A stretch of 62,772 nt of DNA. Origin: Polaromonas sp. AET17H-212 (GTDB taxonomy: Bacteria > Pseudomonadota > Gammaproteobacteria > Burkholderiales > Burkholderiaceae_C). The notes beneath the pieces were generated by a model, which did not search any database, was not told the DNA's origin, and was given only the letters and a program-made list of their open reading frames with translations. Shown in pieces: positions 52,643 to 60,667 of the stretch. A program made the position numbers and the translations under genes. Location of the stretch: contig NZ_NBZW01000027.1 in assembly GCF_002379085.1 (NCBI RefSeq), positions 1 to 62,772 of the forward strand, in the 5' to 3' direction. Each line of letters starts with the position of its first letter. Position 1 is the stretch's first letter.

Positions 52643-53884
52643 ATGAATTTCATTGCAAAATTGTTCGCAGTCATTCAAGGCCTGATCGTCGTCCTGGTCA
52701 CGTTTTCGGCAACGCCGACGTATGCCCATGGTGAAAAGGCTCAGCAACCCGCTTTGCGCATGCGCACCGTGCATTGGTTTGACGTGGATTTGTCGACGCG
52801 CAAGCTCGATGTCAACCAGATTCTGGTCGTCAAGGGAACTTTTGTTCCTTCCCTGTCCTGGCCGGAGCATGTCGCGTCCATCGAGGACACCGCCTATCTC
52901 AATGTGGGCGTACCCGGGCCTTCTTTTGTGCGCCTGGACAGCCGCGTCAACGGTGTGCCCACCATACGCAGTAGTTCGTATAAGCGCGGTGAGCAGTACA
53001 ACTTCGAGATCACGCTGAAGGCCCGCACACCCGGCCGCTATCACCTGCATCCCATCATCAACGTCCAGGATGCCGGGCCGATGATTGGGCCCGGCATCTG
53101 GGTCGAGGTCGGGGGCGACCCGGCGGCATTTGACAACAGCATCAAAACCTTGTTCGGCCAAACCCTTGATTTGGAAACGCACGGCTTTGCCAATGCGGCT
53201 TCCTGGTCAGCGGTGTGGGTTGTGCTTGGTTTGGTCTGGTTTGGCTATTGGCTGACCAAGGTGCCTTTGATCTTGCCGAGGTTCCGGCGTGCCAGCGCGC
53301 TGGGTGAGAACGCCGACGACATGATCACCACGCGCGACCGTCAGGCGGCACTGGTTATCCTGGTGGCTACGCTGATGCTTATCGCTGGCGGGTTTTTCTA
53401 TGCCACCGAGCGCTGGCCGGTCACGACGCCGCTACAGACCGGCAAGATCAAGACGCCGCCCCTGAAGATGGCGCCTTCGCCGGTGTTGGTCACGATGGAT
53501 GATGCACGCTACCGCATCCCGGGCCGGAGCTTCCGTATCGAGCTCACGGTAACCAACAGCGGGAAGAGTCCCGTGAGCGTTGGTGAGTTTGCCTCAGGCG
53601 GCCTGCGCTTTATCAATTCCGCGGTGCTGAAGGTCACACCAAAAGACCAGGACGATCTGGTCGCGACAGACGCGTTGCGCGTGGAGGGCGGCTCGATCAA
53701 TCCAGGAGAAACGAAGAAGATCGTGGTCTATGCGGACGATGCGATGTGGGAGACGCAGCGCATGACGACGATGATCTCCTCCCCGGATGCGGTGGTGGCC
53801 GGCATGCTGTTCTTCTTCGATGCGCAGGGCCGTCGCTATCCAGTAGAGATCAGCGGACCGATGATCCCTTTGTTCGGGGGGTAA
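52643..53884 (+). CDS. Copper membrane monooxygenase subunit B (PmoB/AmoB/HmoB-like)
   Basis: A 413-residue periplasmic/membrane subunit. The start at 52643 has AAGGAAGAGG upstream. The signal peptide is cleaved before His29, giving a mature N-terminal histidine. With His134 and His136 (RYHLHP) this recreates the CuB site (His33/His137/His139 in Methylococcus). His44 (TVHWFD) matches His48 of the bis-His site. Two transmembrane helices (about 190-215 and 243-262) separate two cupredoxin-like domains. All copper ligands that can be recognised are present, which argues for a functional enzyme. Confidence 0.93.
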   Translation: MNFIAKLFAVIQGLIVVLVTFSATPTYAHGEKAQQPALRMRTVHWFDVDLSTRKLDVNQILVVKGTFVPSLSWPEHVASIEDTAYLNVGVPGPSFVRLDSRVNGVPTIRSSSYKRGEQYNFEITLKARTPGRYHLHPIINVQDAGPMIGPGIWVEVGGDPAAFDNSIKTLFGQTLDLETHGFANAASWSAVWVVLGLVWFGYWLTKVPLILPRFRRASALGENADDMITTRDRQAALVILVATLMLIAGGFFYATERWPVTTPLQTGKIKTPPLKMAPSPVLVTMDDARYRIPGRSFRIELTVTNSGKSPVSVGEFASGGLRFINSAVLKVTPKDQDDLVATDALRVEGGSINPGETKKIVVYADDAMWETQRMTTMISSPDAVVAGMLFFFDAQGRRYPVEISGPMIPLFGG

Positions 53885-54495
53885 TGGAGATGCGACTGAT
53901 CCGAACGTTGAGTTCCGCGCTGCTGGCCGTGGCTGCGGTATCGGCATGGGCCCATGGCGGGGTCGGCATTGAAGACGACAAGTGCATCCTGCGCATCGGC
54001 AGCGACCGGGCCCATTTCGCCGGCTACCAGCCCGAGCACCGTGCCAGTCAGGAGTTCTGCGAGGACATCCCCGAAGTCGGACGGGCAGTGATCGTGATTG
54101 ACTTCATCCAGCCCGCGCTGCGCGAACGCGTGGTCGAGTTCCGCATCCTGCGTGACGCGGACGGGCTGGGTGCCAAGGCGCGCTACGAGGATCTTGGTGA
54201 CACGGACCAAATCGCGCAGCGGACGATGGTGGCGCTGCCGGCCAAGGTTTATCCGCGCGGCACGGTCACCCTGGACCACAAGTTCAGCGAGCCCGGCTGG
54301 TACATCGGCCTGCTCAGCGCGACCGACCCGGCCAGCGGGAAGACGGAGACCTCGGTCTTTCCGTTCCGCGTCGGCGTGCGCAACTATTGGAAATACCTGC
54401 CATTGCCCTTGTTCTTTATCGGCATGGCCTGGCTCTTGTACCGGCTTACCAGACAGCGGCGAAAACCCCCGATCACCGACGTACCTCAAAAGTAG
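53884..54495 (+). CDS. Membrane-anchored periplasmic accessory protein of the Cu monooxygenase operon
   Basis: A 203-residue protein whose ATG overlaps the subunit B stop by one base (TAATG). It has a signal peptide cleaved before HGG, giving a second mature N-terminal histidine in this operon. Two cysteines (IEDDKCILRIG; ASQEFCEDIP) bracket a histidine-containing segment. A beta-rich body follows, then a C-terminal transmembrane helix (LPLPLFFIGMAWLLYRL) with a basic tail. This topology resembles the copper-binding accessory PmoD, but I do not see its motifs. A copper-handling role is inferred. I do not recognise a named family. Confidence 0.75.
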   Translation: MEMRLIRTLSSALLAVAAVSAWAHGGVGIEDDKCILRIGSDRAHFAGYQPEHRASQEFCEDIPEVGRAVIVIDFIQPALRERVVEFRILRDADGLGAKARYEDLGDTDQIAQRTMVALPAKVYPRGTVTLDHKFSEPGWYIGLLSATDPASGKTETSVFPFRVGVRNYWKYLPLPLFFIGMAWLLYRLTRQRRKPPITDVPQK

Positions 54496-54518
54496 ACAGC
54501 ATGAAAAAAGGAGACAAG

Positions 54519-56684
54519 ATGAAAATTTGGATGAACATGGCGGGTAACGCGCGTCAAGAAAAAACCGCCAACCGACCTGCAATGGCCCTGACATTGGCGG
54601 TGGTTTCGCTGCTGGTGATGGCCGCGCCGCCCGTCATGGCCGAGGAGGCCAAGGGCTCGAAGGCGCACATTGCGGCCGTGACCAGGAAAGTCGACGGCGC
54701 CTTCATCCGTGCCAATGAGGCGCGAACGAACGACTGGCCCAGCCACGGCCTGGACTATGCCGAGACCCGCTTCAGCAAGCTCCAGCAGATCCATACCGCC
54801 AACGTCAAGGATCTCGGCTTGGTCTGGTCCTACAACCTCGAGTCGACGCGCGGCGTCGAGGCCACGCCGCTGGTGGTGGACGGCGTCATGTATGTCAGCG
54901 CCTCCTGGAGCATCGTCCATGCCATTGACGTGCGCAGCGGCAAGAAGATCTGGACCTTCGATCCCAAGGTGCCGCGCGAGGCCGCTTACAAGGGCTGCTG
55001 TGACGTGGTCAACCGCGGCGTGGCGCTGTATCAGGGCAAGGTCTTCGTCGCCTCCTACGACGGCCGGCTGATCGCGCTCGATGCGGCCACCGGCAACAAG
55101 GTCTGGGAAAAAGACACCATCATCGACCGCAAGTTCAGCTACACGATCACCGGGGCGCCACGCGTGTTCAAGGGCAAGGTGATCATCGGCAACGGCGGCG
55201 CCGAGTACGGCGTGCGCGGCTACATCACGGCCTATGATGCCGCCACCGGCGACCAGAAATGGCGCTGGTTCACGGTACCCGGCGACCCGAGCAAACCGTT
55301 CGAGGACGAGTCCATGGCCAAGGCCGCCAAGACCTGGGACCCCGCGGGCAAGTACTGGGAAGCCGGCGGTGGTGGCACCGCCTGGGACACGCTGACCTTC
55401 GATCCCAAACTGAACCTGATGTACGTGGGCGTCGGCAACGGTTCACCCTGGGCGGCAGCCAAGCGCAGCCCCGCGGGCGGCGATAACCTGTACCTGGGGT
55501 CCATCGTCGCGCTCAACCCCGACACCGGCAAGTACGTCTGGCACTACCAGGAAACACCCGGCGACAACTGGGACTACACCTCGACCCAGCCGATGATCCT
55601 GGCCGACCTGAAGATAGCGGGCAAGCCACGCAAGGTGATCCTGCATGCGCCGAAGAACGGTTTCTTCTTCGTGATCGACCGCACCAACGGCAAGTTCATC
55701 TCGGCGAAGAACTTCGTCGACGTGAACTGGGCCAGCGGCTACGACGCGACGGGTCGCCCCATCGAGACTGCCGATGCGCGTCCCACGGATCGACCGTACG
55801 ATGCCATTCCAGGCCCCTACGGCGCGCACAACTGGCACTCCATGTCGTTCAATCCACGGACCGGGCTGGTCTACTTGCCTGCGCAAAACATACCCGTCAA
55901 CATGATGGATGACAAGAACTGGAGCTTCAACTCCAACAAGCCAGGTCAGCCAGGCTCCGGTACCGGTTGGAATACCGGCAATTACATCAATGCAGTCCCA
56001 CCAAAAAGCAAGCCGTTTGGCCGACTGATTGCCTGGGATCCGGTACAGCAAAAAGAAGCATGGCGCCAGGAACAGGTCTCACCGTGGAATGGTGGCACGC
56101 TGACCACGGCCGGTAACCTCGTGTTTCAGGGCACGGCGGACGGGCGTTTCATCGCCTACAACGCCCAAAATGGCGAGAAACTCTGGGAGTCGCCCACGGG
56201 GACCGGCGTGGTGGCTGCGCCTATCACCTATCTGGTGGATGGCAAGCAGTACGTGTCGATTGCCGTGGGATGGGGCGGCAGTTACGGTCAGGATAAGCGG
56301 GCCACCGAGCGGCAAGGTCCGGGCACGGTCTACACCTTTGCCGTTGGCGGCAAAGCGCCCATGCCGGACTTCGTCGCTTACCGGATGGGCGAACTGGTGG
56401 CAGGGGTGAAATACGACCCGGCTCACTACGAGGCCGGCACCTTGCTGTATGTCAGCAATTGCGTTCTCTGCCATGGTGTTCCCGGCGTGGACCGTGGCGG
56501 CAACATCCCCAACCTCGGTTACATGAACGCGGCCTTCATCGAAAACCTCGACAAGTTCATCTTCAAAGGTCCCGCCATGAGCCGGGGCATGCCTGACTTC
56601 ACGGGCAAGCTGAGCGTGGACGATGTGGAGAAGATCAAGGCCTTCATCCAGGGAACGGCAGACGCGATACGTCCCAAGAAATGA
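54519..56684 (+). CDS. PQQ-dependent quinohaemoprotein alcohol dehydrogenase (type II)
   Basis: A 721-residue periplasmic enzyme starting MKIWMNMAGN with AAGGAGA just upstream. A signal peptide ends near VMAEEA. An eight-bladed PQQ propeller follows, with the vicinal disulfide GCCDVVNRG and the NWDY segment around the calcium/PQQ aspartate. A fused C-terminal cytochrome c domain has CVLCH at about 648-652. Soluble type II enzymes of this kind oxidise primary or secondary alcohols, as in butane-oxidising Thauera. It is the obvious next step after the monooxygenase. No PQQ synthesis genes lie in the window. Confidence 0.9.
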   Translation: MKIWMNMAGNARQEKTANRPAMALTLAVVSLLVMAAPPVMAEEAKGSKAHIAAVTRKVDGAFIRANEARTNDWPSHGLDYAETRFSKLQQIHTANVKDLGLVWSYNLESTRGVEATPLVVDGVMYVSASWSIVHAIDVRSGKKIWTFDPKVPREAAYKGCCDVVNRGVALYQGKVFVASYDGRLIALDAATGNKVWEKDTIIDRKFSYTITGAPRVFKGKVIIGNGGAEYGVRGYITAYDAATGDQKWRWFTVPGDPSKPFEDESMAKAAKTWDPAGKYWEAGGGGTAWDTLTFDPKLNLMYVGVGNGSPWAAAKRSPAGGDNLYLGSIVALNPDTGKYVWHYQETPGDNWDYTSTQPMILADLKIAGKPRKVILHAPKNGFFFVIDRTNGKFISAKNFVDVNWASGYDATGRPIETADARPTDRPYDAIPGPYGAHNWHSMSFNPRTGLVYLPAQNIPVNMMDDKNWSFNSNKPGQPGSGTGWNTGNYINAVPPKSKPFGRLIAWDPVQQKEAWRQEQVSPWNGGTLTTAGNLVFQGTADGRFIAYNAQNGEKLWESPTGTGVVAAPITYLVDGKQYVSIAVGWGGSYGQDKRATERQGPGTVYTFAVGGKAPMPDFVAYRMGELVAGVKYDPAHYEAGTLLYVSNCVLCHGVPGVDRGGNIPNLGYMNAAFIENLDKFIFKGPAMSRGMPDFTGKLSVDDVEKIKAFIQGTADAIRPKK

Positions 56685-56731
56685 CCGATATATGACCGAT
56701 GGCGCGAAGGAGTGCGCCGGGGAGTTGTGCG

Positions 56732-56752
56732 CGGCTGCCTGCCGTGCAGCCG
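56732..56752 (+). terminator. GC-rich stem-loop after the alcohol dehydrogenase gene
   Basis: CGGCTGC and GCAGCCG form a perfect seven-base stem with a seven-base loop. A second inverted repeat (GGCCGAC against GTCGGCC) follows within the same 146-base gap. No U-tract is present, so an mRNA-stabilising or partial attenuating element is as likely as a true terminator. Confidence 0.4.
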
Positions 56753-56830
56753 GCGACGGGCCGACGGTTCTTGCAGGGCTTCGCGCCCGGTCGGCCAGAT
56801 TCTATGGCTTACGGATATGAGGAAAAAACC

Positions 56831-57304
56831 ATGCAATCGAAAAAAGTTTCCGCTGTCTGTATCGCGGTCCTGATGGGTGCGCTGGCGGGACCCGTCGCCT
56901 TGGCGACCGAGCACGCGCACGCCGCATCCAAGAGCGGCGCGGCGAAGGACATGAAGGTACTGCCGCCGCTGCGCATCGTGTCGCCGCTTGCCGGGGCGCA
57001 GGTCGGGCCCAACATTGAGGTCGAGTTCGAGACCGATGCGGAGCTGGCGAACATGACGATGAGCGCCAAGTCCATTGGCGTTCATCTGCATGTCGGTATC
57101 GACGGTACGTCTCTGATGCCGATGATGGCGGACTTGGTCCGCGTGGGCAAGAATCGTTACCGCTACGCCTTTGACCTGCCCGCAGCCCCTGGGCCGCGCG
57201 TCATTAGCGTGTACTGGTCCGATGCATCCCACAAGACCATCGAATTTTCGGTACAGAAGGTGAGTGTGGTGGTCGTTTCGAATCAGGGTAAGGTCAAACC
57301 TTGA
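56831..57304 (+). CDS. Small periplasmic Ig-like protein (DUF4399-like)
   Basis: A 157-residue protein starting MQSKKVSAVC with GAGGAAA upstream and a clear signal peptide ending near ALATEHAHA. The mature part begins with a His-rich AHAA segment and continues as a beta-sandwich (PLRIVSPLAGAQVG) with a conserved-looking VHLHVGIDG motif. It resembles DUF4399 domains, which carry a His-rich loop at that point. The histidines suggest metal contact. Its position between the alcohol dehydrogenase and copper genes supports a periplasmic copper role, which is inference. Confidence 0.6.
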   Translation: MQSKKVSAVCIAVLMGALAGPVALATEHAHAASKSGAAKDMKVLPPLRIVSPLAGAQVGPNIEVEFETDAELANMTMSAKSIGVHLHVGIDGTSLMPMMADLVRVGKNRYRYAFDLPAAPGPRVISVYWSDASHKTIEFSVQKVSVVVVSNQGKVKP

Positions 57305-57322
57305 ACGTACAGTCAAGTCGTC

Positions 57323-57370
57323 CTTGATGCCAATGAATAGAAGTGCAAGCAGCTATTGAAGTAATAGCAT
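57323..57370 (-). repeat. Palindromic intergenic element (Comamonadaceae type), copy 2
   Basis: On the minus strand it reads TGCTATTACTTCAATAGCTG followed by CTTGCACTTC, matching the organisation of the copy at 29045-29086 (a GCTATT-N-AATAGC palindrome followed by GCTTGC). It separates the DUF4399-like gene from the DUF2147 gene and may mark a junction between acquired segments. Confidence 0.55.
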
Positions 57371-57420
57371 CATCGGCCCATGAAGTCGTTGCTCGCCTAC
57401 CCACAACGAAGGAAAGTCTC

Positions 57421-57876
57421 ATGACAATCGGAAAGACATTGAAACACGTACTCGCCATCGCCTCCTTTGCCTGGGCAGCCGGTCCTGCTTTTGCGCAGGA
57501 CACGCCCGTCGGGCTCTGGAAGACGATTGACGACGACGGCAAGACGGTGAAAACCTTGATTCGCATCAGCGAATCGGCTGGCGTGCTCAGTGGCGTGATC
57601 GAGAAACTCCTCGATCCCAAGGCGGCGACCGTCTGCACGAAATGCACCGACGACCGCAAGGACAAGCCGGTGGTCGGGATGACGATTATTCGCGGCATCA
57701 AACACAATACCGCTGACGCTGCGCTGTGGGACGGCGGCGAGGTGCTCGATCCGGAGAATGGGTCGACCTACCGGCTGCGTCTGCGGCCCGCCGACGGGGG
57801 CAAGAAACTCGAGGTTCGAGGTTTCATCGGCGTGCCGATGATAGGGCGCTCGCAAACCTGGGTGCGCGCCGAGTGA
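57421..57876 (+). CDS. DUF2147 periplasmic protein
   Basis: A 151-residue protein with GAAGGAAAG upstream, a signal peptide ending near AGPAFA, and the DUF2147 pattern: VGLWKTIDDDGKTVKTLIRI at the mature start, CTKCTDDRKDKP (two cysteines), and FIGVPMIGRSQTW at the end. Family members are secreted beta-barrel proteins without a settled function. Its stop overlaps the copC start, so it belongs to the same transcript. Confidence 0.85.
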   Translation: MTIGKTLKHVLAIASFAWAAGPAFAQDTPVGLWKTIDDDGKTVKTLIRISESAGVLSGVIEKLLDPKAATVCTKCTDDRKDKPVVGMTIIRGIKHNTADAALWDGGEVLDPENGSTYRLRLRPADGGKKLEVRGFIGVPMIGRSQTWVRAE

Positions 57877-58259
57877 ACGCCCGGCGCAAGATGGTTTCGT
57901 GGCTCGTCGCGCTGCTGGCCATGGCCGCCACTGGCACGGCGCTGGCGCATGCCGCGCTGGTCAAGTCCGAACCGGCACGGCGGGCGACGCTGTCCAAACC
58001 GCCGCCGCAGGTCAGGCTGTGGTTCAACGAGCGGCTGGAGCCCGAGTACGCGACGATCAGCGTGATCAGGGAAGGTGCCGGCCCGGTCACGACCCAGAAG
58101 GCCCGGGTTGACAAGGACGACCCCAAACTGCTGGCGCTGGAATTGCCCATGCTCAGCCCGGGTACCTATACCGTGAAATACCGGGTGCTCTCGGTCGATG
58201 GCCATACGGTCGATTACGGTTATACCTTCACCGTGAAGGCCGAGGGCGCCGGGAAGTAA
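57873..58259 (+). CDS. copC: CopC-type periplasmic copper-binding protein
   Basis: A 128-residue protein from GTG 57873, which overlaps the previous stop as GTGA; ATG 57891 is possible. The signal peptide is cleaved before HAALVKSEPA, giving the N-terminal histidine of the Cu(II) site. The second part of the site, VDGHTVDYGYTF, is present. CopC hands copper to, or takes it from, the periplasm and here is followed at once by a CopD-containing protein. Copper delivery to the monooxygenase is the likely purpose. Confidence 0.9.
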   Translation: MNARRKMVSWLVALLAMAATGTALAHAALVKSEPARRATLSKPPPQVRLWFNERLEPEYATISVIREGAGPVTTQKARVDKDDPKLLALELPMLSPGTYTVKYRVLSVDGHTVDYGYTFTVKAEGAGK

Positions 58260-60353
58260 ATGGAATTCCTCGGCACGGCGCTGCGCTGGCTGCAATTGAC
58301 CAGCGGCCTGGTGCTGTTGGGCAGCTTTGCCCTGCTGCTGCTCGCGGGTCCTGGCCGAAGCCCGGATGCCGCGCGCTGGCGTGGCGCGGTCTTTGCCGCC
58401 GCGCCATGGCTGGTGGCACTGCTGCTGGCCACGGCGGCAGGTCTGTTGATGTTGCAGGCGGCTTCGGTCAGCGGCCGCGGCGAGGCGGCCTTTGAGTGGT
58501 CCGAATGGGTCAGGCTGCTGGAGCGAACGCGCTACGGCGCGGTCTGGCAGGTGCGGCAGGCGGCAGCGCTGGTTCTGCTGCTGTTGTTGCTGAGCCGAGG
58601 GCCTCTGAGCGCGCGGTTCGGCGAGCGCGTCGTCTGTGTGGCGCTGCTCACCCTGGCGCTGGGAATCAACGCGGCCTCGGTATTTACCGGGCACGGCGCT
58701 GCCACAGAACCGCTTTGGCTCGCAGGTGCCGGCCATGCGGTGCATTTGCTGGCGGCGGGCGCTTGGGCCGGAGGGTTGCCGGCGCTGGCCTACGGACTTC
58801 ACCTGGCGGCAAGAGGCCGGGATCCGCCGTTCCGGCAGATGTTCCTCGGCGTGTTGCGCCGCTTCTCTGTGCTTGCGACGGTTTGCGTTGCTCTCATCGC
58901 TGCATCCGGCACCCTCATCGCGTACCTGCAGTTCGGCGCGCCGATCCGCTGGCCCGCACGGACAGACGACATCTTCGGCGGTCTGATGACGGTGCTCGAA
59001 CGCAGCCTGGCCCCGCTGCTCAGTACATCGTTCGGTCTGCAGGTGTTGGCCAAAATGGTTCTGCTGGTGCCGGTGCTGCTTGTTGCAGCGCGGGTTCGCT
59101 GGGTCTGGATGCCGCGTATGGGCAAGGTGGCATTTGAGCAGGGTCTTGCGTGGCAAGGCGCGGCCGGTCTGGTCCGGGTGGAACTGGGCGTTGTGCTGCT
59201 GATCCTGCTCTTCGCAGCCGGTCTGACAGGTACGCTGCCCGCGGCCCATGCGCAGATGGTGTGGCCGCTGCCGTTTCGTCTGTCGCTCGCGGCCACCTGG
59301 GACAAACCGGGGGGGGTGAACACGGTCGTGGGTGCGTCGTTGCTGGCTATGGGCGGACTGGCTTGGCTGGTGCATGCCCTTGTGTCAGGGCCCCGCGCCG
59401 ACGCGGCGCAGGGCGGGCGCCGGATCCGTTTGGGTGCTGCCGTGCTGATGACCCTCTCGGGGCTGGTCATCGTTCTATACGCGCTCTCGGTGGACGCCTA
59501 TCCCGACACCTATCGGCGCACGGATGTCAGTTACAACGCGGTGTCGGTCACGCGCGGGGCGGCGCTGTATTCCCAGCACTGCGTGTCCTGTCACGGTCCG
59601 GGTGGCAAGGGGGACGGTCCGCTGGCCACCCGCTTGCCCACCAGGCCCGCCGACCTCACCGAGCCGCATACCGCGTTGCACACGGCGGGCGATCTCTTTT
59701 GGTGGCTCACCCACGGCAAGCCGAACACCGCCATGCCCGGCTTTGCGCAGGAAATGACCGAGGAGGAACGCTGGGACATGGTGAACTTCCTGCGCGCCTT
59801 CTCCGCCGGTTTTCAGGCCCGCATCCTGACACCGCAGGTGGTGCCCGGGCGGCCCTGGCTCGGTCCGCCCGATTTCGATTTTGTGACCCGGTCGGGACTG
59901 GCCGCGGCGCTCAAGGCGTACAGGGAGCGCAAGTCCGTGCTGCTGGTCTTCTACTCGCAGCCCTTCTCGGCGCAACGCCTGGCCGAACTGGCGCGTGTCT
60001 ATCCGCGCCTGAAATCCAGCGGCGCCGAGGTGATCGCCATTGCGTTGCCAGGCACCCCGCCCTTGCAATCGCAGCCGTTCCCCGTTGTCACCGATGGGGC
60101 GCAGGAGGCGGCGACCGCCTACCTGCTGTTGCGGCGCACCTTGAGCGACCCCGGCAAGACCATCCTGGGGGAAGCTCCGTCTCACATGGAATTCCTGCTC
60201 GACCGGTTCGGCTATGTGCGAGCGCGCTGGCTGCCGCAGGACGAGGAGGGCGCCGGTGAAGGTTGGCGCGACACGCAGTTTCTGCTCGACCAAATCGAAC
60301 GCATCCACCGCGAGCCGCGCATCCTGCCGCCGCCCGATGATCATGTGCATTGA
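58260..60353 (+). CDS. copD: CopD - cytochrome c - thioredoxin-like fusion protein
   Basis: A 697-residue protein with three parts. Residues 1-410 are a CopD-like membrane domain of about eight to nine helices, with conserved-type histidines in GHAVHLLAAGAWAGGL and PAAHAQM. Residues 425-525 are a cytochrome c domain with CVSCH (441-445) and axial Met492 (NTAMPGF). Residues about 545-690 are a thioredoxin/peroxiredoxin-like fold (RKSVLLVFYSQPF) in which the usual CxxC or peroxidatic cysteine is missing. It starts one base after the copC stop. Coupling of copper transport with redox chemistry, for example Cu(II) reduction, is suggested but unproven. Confidence 0.8.
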   Translation: MEFLGTALRWLQLTSGLVLLGSFALLLLAGPGRSPDAARWRGAVFAAAPWLVALLLATAAGLLMLQAASVSGRGEAAFEWSEWVRLLERTRYGAVWQVRQAAALVLLLLLLSRGPLSARFGERVVCVALLTLALGINAASVFTGHGAATEPLWLAGAGHAVHLLAAGAWAGGLPALAYGLHLAARGRDPPFRQMFLGVLRRFSVLATVCVALIAASGTLIAYLQFGAPIRWPARTDDIFGGLMTVLERSLAPLLSTSFGLQVLAKMVLLVPVLLVAARVRWVWMPRMGKVAFEQGLAWQGAAGLVRVELGVVLLILLFAAGLTGTLPAAHAQMVWPLPFRLSLAATWDKPGGVNTVVGASLLAMGGLAWLVHALVSGPRADAAQGGRRIRLGAAVLMTLSGLVIVLYALSVDAYPDTYRRTDVSYNAVSVTRGAALYSQHCVSCHGPGGKGDGPLATRLPTRPADLTEPHTALHTAGDLFWWLTHGKPNTAMPGFAQEMTEEERWDMVNFLRAFSAGFQARILTPQVVPGRPWLGPPDFDFVTRSGLAAALKAYRERKSVLLVFYSQPFSAQRLAELARVYPRLKSSGAEVIAIALPGTPPLQSQPFPVVTDGAQEAATAYLLLRRTLSDPGKTILGEAPSHMEFLLDRFGYVRARWLPQDEEGAGEGWRDTQFLLDQIERIHREPRILPPPDDHVH

Positions 60354-60667
60354 GCGGGAGTGCTCTGCCGGGCGGTCTCGGCCCTGCACCGATCAGACCG
60401 CTTTGACCAGCGACTTGGTGTAGATGGCTAAATGAGCCCATCCCCTCTACAGGGACTTCCAGTTAAGTCAAGAACGGTTTTTCTACCTCACGCATGCCGA
60501 CACTTGAAATCTAACCAGTTGACGTTTGCTCGATAGCGACACCAAGCAAGGACAGACTGCACATCTACAGGCGGGCTTGTTTCGGTGGGATTCACCGAGG
60601 CCCCAGATACGAACCGCTCAGCAGGACTCCATTCGAAAAGCGTGATCAGGCGTCGCCTGCCACTGAG
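60354..60667. other. Non-coding interval between copD fusion and the IS inverted repeat
   Basis: No supported gene is present. In IS1111-type elements the non-coding end downstream of the transposase carries the guide (bridge/seeker) RNA. The stretch nearest the IS may therefore include that RNA, but the IS right boundary cannot be fixed because no second copy of this end is in the window. Confidence 0.4.

Noticed and set aside
50984..56684. Methane oxidation pathway
   Set aside because: No methanol dehydrogenase of the MxaF/XoxF type and no C1 assimilation genes are present. The PQQ enzyme is a haem-fused type II alcohol dehydrogenase and the surroundings are acyl-CoA catabolism.
57768..59375. 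535-codon open frame antisense to copC and the copD fusion
   Set aside because: Gln/Arg-rich composition without domains; the CopC and cytochrome motifs on the plus strand decide the case.
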